Below, piece by piece: positions 45,601 to 54,800 of a stretch of 64,000 bases of DNA. The number at the start of each line of letters is the position of its first letter. Position 1 is the stretch's first letter. Position numbers and translations under genes: made by a program. Source of the stretch: Carboxylicivirga sediminis (GTDB taxonomy: Bacteria; Bacteroidota; Bacteroidia; Bacteroidales; Marinilabiliaceae); the NCBI RefSeq assembly GCF_018156225.1, contig NZ_JAGTAR010000015.1:1-64000 (forward strand). Reading direction: 5' to 3'. The notes beneath the pieces were generated by a model. That model searched no databases and had not been told where the DNA came from. It saw only the letters and a list, made by a program, of their open reading frames with translations.

Positions 45601-45787
45601 CACCTTACCGCAAGCGTGGACAGAGCGATTCCATTTGCAAGGTCTTAGGGCTTTTGTATCAGGTGAAAATTTATTTACACTCACTAAGTTTAAAGGTTTT
45701 GATCCCGAAGCAGCCTTAAATGGTCGATTAGGAAATGCTATTCCGGGAGTAAAAGTAGTCACAGTGGGACTTAAAATTGATTTGTAA
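42692..45787 (+). CDS. SusC-like TonB-dependent receptor
   Basis: A 1031-residue outer-membrane importer starting MNKLISVIVLHLLL. After the signal peptide come the carboxypeptidase-like domain (LEGTVVDKTGIGLPGVNVVV), the TonB/plug region (VMVVAYGTTTKEAYTGAAQV, VVIRGIGSLNASSTPLYVID, LKDAAAASLYGSRAANGVII) and the barrel ending VKVVTVGLKIDL. Unlike the receptor at 25218 there is no STN domain, so it is not sigma/FecR regulated. It heads an operon with SusD, a FISUMP lipoprotein and a giant protease, which suggests that the imported material is peptide rather than sugar. Confidence 0.95.
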   Translation: MNKLISVIVLHLLLISPMFAQELTLEGTVVDKTGIGLPGVNVVVDGTQIGTVTNLDGYYSLQIPSRDVTLVYSFIGMNTVKEEVNGRTRIDVILSDDSQKLEDVMVVAYGTTTKEAYTGAAQVVDKEMMENRPVTSFEKSLQGTTAGLQVTSSSGQPGAQATVVIRGIGSLNASSTPLYVIDGVPMAGGLNDINPNDIENLTVLKDAAAASLYGSRAANGVIIITTKKGKAGQTRISFNSQVGISSRISDGYKLMNSSQIYEQSWMGLYNWGLLYGEHENGDPFNRQDAIDYAHGSVKETVGFNPFGVDNPLDDNGQVIPGTKVLTDTDWRDEVYKTGVIQNYNLNVAGGTENTNIFFSLGYYNDSGTTLSSDFTRYTSKINVNHKVNSYISTGISNNLTYSETNAPPGGSGFANPVRSAEVINAASPVYNNDGTYNWDNKAIRDFNPVGLSELDIYRYNDVRGILNAYINVNLLPSLSFRSTGGVDYANSKGLNYLNPYHGDGAGVEGRSSMSRSDNMILSVSNIFNWTKSGADSNFEVLTGQELTTGKSTFLSAEATKFPIPGFPDLSWGAKPEQPSSGPSEWKLLSYLGQAKYNYGGRYYFSASLRGDASTRFGEDNKWGLFYSVGASWRLSEESWMQDIAWLNNLKLRGSYGTSGNSSIGNYASLGLYGSGANYGGFPGIAFVQPENNDIAWESIASFNIGFESRLFNRLDVNMEYYQRDSDGLLFGKPLSASKGFSGIITNLGAMVNKGLEATLDYDAIRTSNFKYAVSFNITSNKNEILNLVNDRILSGSKLLEPGASLHQFYLQEWAGVNPDTGQPMWFVNADSDDKAGNVIPESAYLDPHGSGRQVTSSYSDAERVRKGTALPDFYGGLTNNFSYKNFDFSFYFYYSLGNQIYNDDYATNMHDGSQPGINLAADALDAWTPNNRYTNVPRYVAYSQDEGNQMSTRFLEDASYLRLKNITLGYTLPQAWTERFHLQGLRAFVSGENLFTLTKFKGFDPEAALNGRLGNAIPGVKVVTVGLKIDL

Positions 45788-45804
45788 TATTCAAATTATA
45801 AGTG

Positions 45805-47232
45805 ATGAGAATTTCAACATATATATATATCGGATTAATATTACTGGCTCAAACATTATTTGTGTCTTGTAATGACGACTTTTTAAACCCACAACCTGAA
45901 ACATCAATTGGTGATAAGGATGTTTTTAAATCATATGAAACGGCACAGGCAGCTCTTGTTGGCGTGTACGACCAGTTGAGTAGTTATGCTTTCGAAGGAT
46001 TGTTTGTACCCATTATAAGTGATTTGACAGGAGAGGACGTGATGATTAGTCCTGAGAACAACTATAACTGGTTTGTAGCTCCTTATCAAATGAATACATT
46101 GCCTAACTATACGTTCTCAGAAAGTCCTTGGTGGGCTGGTTATAAGGTTATTTTTGATGCCAATATGGTTATTAAATATGCGCAACAAATACCTGATGCT
46201 ACTCAGGAACAAAAAAACCGGATTGAGGGTGAAGCAAAAGTTATTAGAGCGTTTGTGATGCTGAAACTGGCGCAGATGTTTGCACCAGCCTATGCTGCGG
46301 ATTCTGAAGCTCCATCTATCTTATTGGCGATAGAACCGCTTAAGCATGATGATCCGGATATTGGCAGGGCACCATTATCTGCTGTTTATACACAAATGGA
46401 GGAAGACCTGCTGTCTGCCATCAACTTGCTTGAATACAAAAACGATATTCTAGACAAGGGCTTCTTTGATAAACGTGCAGCACAAGCAACGCTTGCCAGA
46501 GTGTATTTGAATATGCAGGAGTGGGAAAAAGCCAGGGATATGGCTGTGCTGGCACACCAGGATGTCAAGCTGATGGCAATTGGTGAATTAAGTAATGGTT
46601 TTTATTACCGTAATTCAGAAACGATTTTTACAGTGGCTTACACAGCTGACGATAATAACGTGTATTTATCTATTCCTTCGTTTTATTACCCGGTATACGG
46701 ATACAGTTCTATGCGGGCGAATAATAGGTTTGTAGAGCAATTCTCAAACAACGATGCACGTAACTATTATTTTGTAATGGAACCACAAGTTGATAGTGAA
46801 AGATATCTGATTGTTAAGTTCTTACATAATCAGCAAGTTGGTAATGCCGAGCGTATCAGCATAAGAGCTTCCGAAATGCACTTAATAGAAGCTGAGTGTG
46901 AGGCCGAATTGGGCAACAATAGCGCAGCTCAGGATGCTTTACACGTTATTCGGAGCCGCGCCATACCGGGTGTTCAAAAAAGTTCGGCTGTAGGGCAAGC
47001 ACTTGTTGACGAAATTTTAATAGAAAGAAGAAAAGAGCTGTTTGGCGAAGGCTTCAGGTGGAACGATATTAAGAGAAGACAGAGCCCGTTCGTACGAGCA
47101 GGCGATCATTGGGTGAGATTCGATTTCGAGGCAGGTGATAAGGACTATTACAGGATGACATACCCTATTCCTCAATCGGAAATTGACAATAACACGGCAC
47201 TTACTAATGAAGACCAAAATATTGGTTATTAG
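45805..47232 (+). CDS. SusD/RagB-like lipoprotein
   Basis: A 475-residue lipoprotein (QTLFVSC) with SusD features: LNPQPETSIGDKDVFKSYET, EGEAKVIRAFVMLKLAQMFA (the TPR helix), ISIRASEMHLIEAECEAELG and IERRKELFGEGFRWNDIKR at the C-terminus. The ATG at 45805 is preferred to the GTG before it. It forms the surface lid of the SusC transporter encoded 17 bases upstream. Confidence 0.94.
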   Translation: MRISTYIYIGLILLAQTLFVSCNDDFLNPQPETSIGDKDVFKSYETAQAALVGVYDQLSSYAFEGLFVPIISDLTGEDVMISPENNYNWFVAPYQMNTLPNYTFSESPWWAGYKVIFDANMVIKYAQQIPDATQEQKNRIEGEAKVIRAFVMLKLAQMFAPAYAADSEAPSILLAIEPLKHDDPDIGRAPLSAVYTQMEEDLLSAINLLEYKNDILDKGFFDKRAAQATLARVYLNMQEWEKARDMAVLAHQDVKLMAIGELSNGFYYRNSETIFTVAYTADDNNVYLSIPSFYYPVYGYSSMRANNRFVEQFSNNDARNYYFVMEPQVDSERYLIVKFLHNQQVGNAERISIRASEMHLIEAECEAELGNNSAAQDALHVIRSRAIPGVQKSSAVGQALVDEILIERRKELFGEGFRWNDIKRRQSPFVRAGDHWVRFDFEAGDKDYYRMTYPIPQSEIDNNTALTNEDQNIGY

Positions 47233-47262
47233 TGCAAGGGCAGGCTTTTAAGGGGACCTTTG

Positions 47263-47290
47263 GCTTGATGCGTTACCTAACGTATCAAGC
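47263..47290 (+). terminator. hairpin between SusD and FISUMP genes
   Basis: GCTTGATGCGTTA pairs with TAACGTATCAAGC (one G-T pair) around a 2-base loop, followed by TGGTTTT. It may be a partial terminator or RNA-stability element that sets SusCD above the downstream genes. Confidence 0.55.
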
Positions 47291-47350
47291 TGGTTTTAGA
47301 AGGCTCCCGTTCAAGGCTTAGCTTGTCGACAAAAAGAAAAATTAAAAGAG

Positions 47351-48787
47351 ATGAAACAAACGATTATAGGAACTTTGTTACTGTTGTCAATTGCATTACT
47401 CCATATTGGATGCAATAAAGACCAGGAACCGGTGATTCTCAATCCAGATGCGGGGGGCGACATTCTTAATGTTGAAAATGAAGGATATGTTGTAGGGCTA
47501 AATGCTGTTCCGGCCCCTGAAGGACAGGAAGGTAGTTGGAGAATTTACATGGGGGAAAATGGTCATTTTGATGATGAAAATGATCCAAAAACCAATTTTT
47601 ATGGTGAACCGGGAGAGCGTTACCTGATAGGATGGGAATTGAGCGAACGAGGACAGTATGAGGCAGCTACCATCAATGTATCATTCAAGCCGCTTAATCC
47701 TGTTATCTTAAATACAGTAAGTGATACTGTTTACAATAATATATCCGTTTATCTGGAAGCAGAAGCTCCACGCTTTGGTGCCACCGGAGTGTGGAGTATA
47801 ATAAGTGGAACAGATGCACGAATCATAAATGACATGGAGGGTGAAGCTGAATTTATTGGCGTTAAACATCATGATTATACCGTAAGGTGGACGCTTAGTT
47901 ATGGTTCTAAAAGTGTGTCAAAAGATATGGTCTTTACCACGGATGAATTAAAAGCCTTTGCCGGATTGGATAACCTGGATATTAAAACCGCAAAGGGCGT
48001 ACCAAAATTCTTTACACTTGAAGGCTTTCTGCCTGCCGGAGCAACTGGTAAATGGGAAGTTATCGGTGGCCAGAATGGTATAGTACATACACCTGCAATC
48101 GACAACTCATTATTCGAAGGGGTGGTCGATACCGTTTATACACTTGCATGGACAGTTGAACTGGATGGCATCCAATCGGTGGATACAGTGGATTTACGCT
48201 TCAGAGGTAAGTGGGGCATGTGGACCGATGAGCGTGATGGACAGACTTACCGCTTTACTGAAGTGAACGGACTTGAATGGATGGCTGAAAACTATAACTA
48301 TGCAGCTGAACCAGGTTATGGTTCATGGTACTATGGACAAGATGCCAGAAGTATTATTGAAGATGGTTATGCATTAGAAACCGAAGAAGATAGAAAGTAC
48401 TACGGCCGATTGTACGATTGGCATACAGCTTATAACTACGCGCCTGAAGGATGGCGTCTCCCGAGTTCAGAAGAATTTAATAACATGCTGGTTGCCTTAG
48501 GTGGTGCATTGTACGCCGATGAAAGAATTAAAGAAGGTGGTGATACGGGCTTAGATCTTGGTTTTGCAGGATATTATAACATAGCAAGTCCATCAGATCC
48601 TGCCTTTAGAAATGCTTTTATTGGGCAAGATATGTCAGGATTATATTGGCTAAATGAATACTATGATTACAATGGCCGGGGAACTGTGTTTGAGGTCACA
48701 TCAAGTTCCGATACACCTGGTATGGGAAGTTTACCTGTTGACTTCTTTAAAGTGTCGGTAAGGTATGTTCGTGATATTCAAGATTAG
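47351..48787 (+). CDS. FISUMP-domain lipoprotein
   Basis: A 478-residue lipoprotein (ALLHIGC). The first 270 residues contain two or three Ig/PKD-like beta domains with repeated G.W.II.G patterns. The C-terminal 200 residues match the Fibrobacter succinogenes major paralogous domain: DERDGQTYRFTEVNGLEWMA, RLYDWHTAYNYAPEGWRLPS and SEEFNNMLVALGG. FISUMP proteins are common surface proteins of unknown function. It lies between the SusD gene and the giant protease gene and is probably a surface partner of the system. Confidence 0.85.
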   Translation: MKQTIIGTLLLLSIALLHIGCNKDQEPVILNPDAGGDILNVENEGYVVGLNAVPAPEGQEGSWRIYMGENGHFDDENDPKTNFYGEPGERYLIGWELSERGQYEAATINVSFKPLNPVILNTVSDTVYNNISVYLEAEAPRFGATGVWSIISGTDARIINDMEGEAEFIGVKHHDYTVRWTLSYGSKSVSKDMVFTTDELKAFAGLDNLDIKTAKGVPKFFTLEGFLPAGATGKWEVIGGQNGIVHTPAIDNSLFEGVVDTVYTLAWTVELDGIQSVDTVDLRFRGKWGMWTDERDGQTYRFTEVNGLEWMAENYNYAAEPGYGSWYYGQDARSIIEDGYALETEEDRKYYGRLYDWHTAYNYAPEGWRLPSSEEFNNMLVALGGALYADERIKEGGDTGLDLGFAGYYNIASPSDPAFRNAFIGQDMSGLYWLNEYYDYNGRGTVFEVTSSSDTPGMGSLPVDFFKVSVRYVRDIQD

Positions 48788-48809
48788 TAAGTGGTACCTT
48801 GATTAGAAA

Positions 48810-51800
48810 ATGAAAAATATGAAGAATTATAAACTAATATACCTTCTCCTGATTGTCCTGATGTTGGTTCCTAAATCATTACTAGGACAAACTTCAGACA
48901 TCAATATTGAGGACATTGAGAAAGGTAGAATTCGGATAAAGCTGAAAAAAGAGCAGTTGATCAGTGTCAACTCATCTTTAAAGTCGGCTACAAGTGCATT
49001 AAAAGGAGGAGTGACAGGTATTACAAGCCTTGATAATATTAGCAATCAGGTTGGTATTACCCAGATAAGGCGTGTATTTCCATTTTCACTAAAAAACGAA
49101 ATGAAGCACCGTGAACATGGTTTGCATCTGTGGATTGAATTGGCCTTTGATGAAAGTGTTGATCCACTTACTGTGGTAGATCAATATAAAGGCTTGGAGG
49201 AGATTGAAATTGTAAAGCCGGTCTATCGGAAAATAAGGATAGATTCAGATAAAAAAGCCATACCCTATATGATTGAAGTAGTTAGTAAAGCTTCAAAACG
49301 GGCCAATACCTCAGCTTCTGTTTCATCAAGCTATACACCATTTTTTGACGATCCCTTATTGCCTAAGCAATGGCATTACGAGAGTGATGGAAGCATTGTA
49401 GAAGATGGATATGATATAGATTTATTTGAGGCCTGGCAACAAACATCAGGTAATTCAGATATCATTGTTGCCATAGTCGATCAGGGAGTAGATGTGTATC
49501 ACGAAGACCTCCAGGCCAATATCTGGCGAAATGAAGCCGAGATTAATGGTGAAGAAGGTGTGGACAACGATCAGAATGGCTATATCAATGACTATTATGG
49601 ATACAATTTCAGGATGGATGCTTCTGATATTGTCCCCGGAGATCATGGTACTCATGTTGCCGGAACAGTGGGGGCTGTATCCAACAATGGAATTGGAGTA
49701 GCTGGAGTAGCAGGTGGTGATGGCTCAGGTAATGGCGTGAAACTAATGTCTTGTCAGGTATTTGATGAAAGGGCTTCGGGCGGAGCTAATTTTGCACAAG
49801 CTATCGTTTATGGTGCCGATAATGGCGCTGTCATCTCACAAAATTCATGGGGTTATAATGGTGAAGGTTATTACGAACCTGAGGTGCATGATGCTATCAG
49901 ATATTTTGTTGCCGAAGCCGGACAATATGATGGAAGTCCTATGAAAGGTGGTATCGTTGTTTTTGCTGCCGGAAATGAAGGTGTTGAAACATTAAGGTAT
50001 CCTGCTGCTTTTGAAGAAACTATTGCTGTTACCTCTTTGGGACCAAATGGTGTGGCCGCAGCATATTCCAATTACGGAGACTGGGCATCGATAGGTGCTC
50101 CAGGTGGTTACCAACCTGATTTTGGTGAAGAAGGTGGTGTTTTAAGTACCATTGTTGATAATAAGTACGGATACATGGATGGTACGTCCATGGCATGTCC
50201 GCACGTGTCTGGTGTGGCTGCACTGGCCATCGCTAAGTTTGGAGGTGAGGAATTTACAGCTGAGGAATTAAAAACAATTCTGCTAAACTCAACAAAACGA
50301 TTCATTTTTCAGCATAACAATAAATATGGTACAGGAGCACTAAACGCCGCCAGTGCATTGGCCGATGATAATCGCATACCACCCAATGCAATTACAGACT
50401 TAAGAGCTTCTGATATTTTTCACAATGAAATAAGGATCGAGTGGACCGTACCTGTTGATGAGGACAATGGAGAACCTCGATACTACTATCTGTGCATAGG
50501 AGCGAGTGAAATTACCGAACAAAACTTTGATAACCATTCTATTTTCTTGCTGGAAAATGAATTAAAGGCTGGCGAAACATTTAATATTGATATTTCCGGA
50601 TTTCAGAAGTTAACAGATTATTGGTTTGCTATTAAATCAGCTGACCAATTCGATAATATATCTGATATCTCAAATATATTAAAAGTAAAGACCTCTAATT
50701 TGCCCCATTTTATGGAATCAACAAGAAGTGTTGATGTGGCAGTTGATGTCTCGCAAGAGTCCGTTAAAAAAGTGCAGATTGATTTATCCAATATAGGTGA
50801 TGGAATAGTGTATTACAGCTCTACAGTACGCAATGAAAAATACTATTGGAAACCGGAGGCGCAAATTTTATCAACGCTTGCTTCCTCCATTGATGCGAAA
50901 GTGCAGACTGCAGAATTAAATCCTGAGTTGTACGAAACAACACGCCCTTATTCAAAAGATCTGCCATCTCTTAAAGCCGGGGTATCGGGGCAAACCGACT
51001 TAACCCATTGGAAGGATGATAATACAGAATGGGTTGCAGGATTAAGCTATCAAAATTCTAATCCACCTGCTAGTTTAGTAGGTTCTGGAAATTCGAATGC
51101 CGGATTGATTGCGGCAACACGATTTGATATTCCCTATGATTATTCCTTAAACGTTACACATCTTGAAGTTGCATTGTGGCCTGAAGTAAAGGATAAGCCA
51201 ATAGTTATTGAATTGCGAAAAGGTTCAAAAGACGTAAAGGGCTCTGAAAGAATTTATATGCAGGAATACTATCCTGATACCACCAATGTATTGAAGTATT
51301 ATCGTATACCCATATACCAACCGCAGCGATTTGAGGATGGTGAGATATTCTGGGTGGTTTTGCATTTCCCAAAAGAAATGGAATATCCATTGCCTGTCCA
51401 GTTTGGGTCAATGGAATATGGGTACTTTGTCTTTTCTAAAGACAATGGTGTAAGCTTTCAGGATGGTTTATATTACTTGAGGCGTCCTATTATTCCAATG
51501 TTATCTGTTCTTAGCACCGGTGATGATGGTTCCTATGTGTTCCTCTCTCCTGGCTCAGGTGAGATTCCGCAGGGAACTACCGTTAGTGCAGATGTTATTA
51601 TTGATGCCACGCACCTGACCGAAGGGAAGCATTTGGCATCCCTGGGTATTATTACGAATGATATTCATAAGCCAATGGTGAATATTGAAGTGAAGGTCGA
51701 TGTGACTGGTCAATTACCAAAGATTAATACCGATAAGATACACCAGTTTAAAGCTTATGTGAACGAAGAAAATAGGCTGATATTCGACCTGCACAATGAG

Positions 51801-54800
51801 GGTTTAGCCGATTTAAAGGTATATGATGTTATCTCAACTACAGCAGGCATTACCAAGGCTTTTGAAGATACAGTTATTATTACGCCCGATTTCGATTCGA
51901 GTGTGCCGTTTAGTTATACGCCTGGCTCAACCGGCGTAATAAAAACAGGGGTTAAGCTGGTTACCAATGTTGGAGAGATAAATCTGCCATGTGAATTTTC
52001 AGTGGTTGAAGCTCCTGTATTGAGTATAAGTGCAGATAATAGTGTTGATGTGGTTTATGGCGAGACTGCAACACTTGTCCTTCAGCTGAGTAATGACGGT
52101 CTCTCTACTGCACTCGAGTATGATTTGAGCCATTATGACCCACTGAAATTAAGTAAAGGTTTGTTGGCAAATAAATTAGATTATCAGATACTTACTTCAA
52201 CCGACGTCAATGGCCCTGAAGATAATGCCTGGGACGATATTATCGGTTTTGCAAAGCTTTATAATAATGAGCAGGTAGCGTTTAAAAAATTCAATCTGGG
52301 CTTTCGTTTCCCGTTTTATACCGAAAGGATGGAAGATGTGTATATGAATGCCAGAGGGGAATTATTTTTCTACAGAGATGGTATTTTCTCTAACGATCCA
52401 GATGCGGAATTTTATGGCCATGCAAAAGGGTGGTTATTACCTATAAAAATTGAGGATCACTATTTGGTGGCTGAACAGGTTTATCACCACACTTTTGGTG
52501 ATAGAAGCATGTATACCGTGAATGCTATAATAAGAAAGCCTGGAGATACTCCTGATGAAAATCACGGAGAAATTTCTTACCAAGTGGTGCTTTACCGAAA
52601 TGGTACCATTGACTTCAGATATCAGAATGTAAGTGATTTAGATGCAGAGTGGCGATATAAAATTGGTGTTCAGGGATTAACCGGAGAAGATCTGCTCATT
52701 TACAAGGAGTATGATGATACTGGGAATGTGGTGTATGATGGAAAAGTAATTCGCTTTGAGCCAGTGACCGGCCTAAGCATGATTGTTTCTACCTCTTCAG
52801 CACATGGAGTAATAAGTGCCGGTGATGCAAGGTCGGTTGAAGTGACGATTGACCCTGAGGCAATGAGCTTAGTGGCTGGAAGCTATTCGGATAACGTTTT
52901 AGTACAAACTAATACGGCTAACAAAGCAGAATACTGGCCATTTACCATTAATGTAACAGGTACACCTGAAGTAGTTACTACGGATACTATTGATTTTGAG
53001 ACCGTGAAATTGGGAATGGAAACGCAGGCATTTATTTTAGTTGAGAACATTGGTTCATCTGATGTGTCAGTTGATAATGTCACTTTCGATCACGCTGTGT
53101 TCACGTCTAATAGTACCTTCCCAATTAGCATCAATGGCCTGGCCAATCATCCCTTAAATGTAACTTACAATCCGGATGCTGTTGGTGAAATTGAGAGTAA
53201 GGCACATATTAGTTTGAGTGACGGAACACAAAAAACGGTCGTTATTACAGGGAATGGCGTTGAGGATCCATCTTATGACATTACAATTTCTGAAGAGGTT
53301 GTGGTTAATATTAATGCTGGTGACGTAACTACGCTTCCAATTAGCCTGATGAACCATGATAAAGGAGTACCACTCGATTATACCTTTAAAGGTAATTGGC
53401 TATCCTATATTGATGGTATGGAACCTAAACGTGGAGAAGGCGATAATAACTTGGGCTCAAGTTATGGGTATTGGTGGCACATAAGTAATGAGAATACCCC
53501 ATACCATAAGTGGGAAGACATTAGCAATGACTCTGAAATGCTGCTGATTGAGCAAGATAAACAACAGGAAATTGAGTTACCATTTGAATTTCCATTTTTC
53601 GGAGAGTATTATAATATTATTTGGGTATCTAAAAATGGCTATGTCACAGTTGTAGAACCTGAGGTGGATTATTTCGATTTTGAGTTCCATAAAGATGATG
53701 GACTGAGTGGTATGATTGCACCATTCTGGTCACCTTTGTTACCTGATGAAGGTAAGGGTGTTATGCTCAAAATGGAGGACTCACGCGTACTGCTGCAATG
53801 GGATGAGTTTACCCCTGAAGAAGGGGGTAATGGTATTTTAACATTCCAGCTGGAGATTATGAAGGATGGGACTATTCATTTCCATTATAAAAGTGTAGAT
53901 CCTTTTACCGGAGGTCTTCAATATGGTTTAGAGAGTCCGGATGAAGAGGAAACTGTTGAGACAACGCGCTCATGGATCTTACGATGGTCCAAGCTTTCCA
54001 ATGAGTGCTCGATAACGTTTGTGCCGCCACTTAAAGGAACCCTTGAGAGTAATGAGCAAGCCGATCTGACTTTGGCCTTAACTGCCGAAAGGGTCTATCG
54101 TTCTGGAGTTTATCGCGATACAGTTGAATTGTATACCAATAGCTCTAAGCAGGCCTTACATAAAATACCGGTTCAATTGACCGTAAGCGGCCAACCTGAA
54201 TTGGATATTCCAACCTCGATGGACTGGGGTGAAACGGTGTTTAGACCAGGACTTGCCCTAACTCGTAAAATTAAGCTGGTTAACACAGGTTATGATGTGC
54301 TGAATATAGATAAGGTTGTGCACCTGCAACTGGACAACCTCATACTATATGATGAAAATGGCGTGAAAATTGTCAAAAGCAGTAGTGGTGAATTATTCTC
54401 TGATATTGTTATTGCACCATGGGATCAATATATAGTTAATGTGGAAATCCCGGTTAATGAATTTAACGATGTAAATGGCTCTATTAGCTGGGAAGGTGAT
54501 TTTGAGAGTTTAGTAACACCAGTAACTGCCACCATTGTAGAATCTCCGGTATTTGCATGGAATGCTACAAATCAATCGTATAGGTTGAATAATAAAGAGA
54601 CTGCAGAATATCAGTTTACTGTTACCAACCATGGAGAAACAACGCTCCATTACGATTTTGCACCAGCTGTTGCCCCAAGTGGAGGAGAAACGGAATTTCC
54701 TGTGGTTATCGATGGTGAAAGTAATTATACGTTGGAATATCCCATAACGGTTGATTCGTTAACATTAGAGAAGAAAGAAAAAGCTGATGGCAGCCTGATA

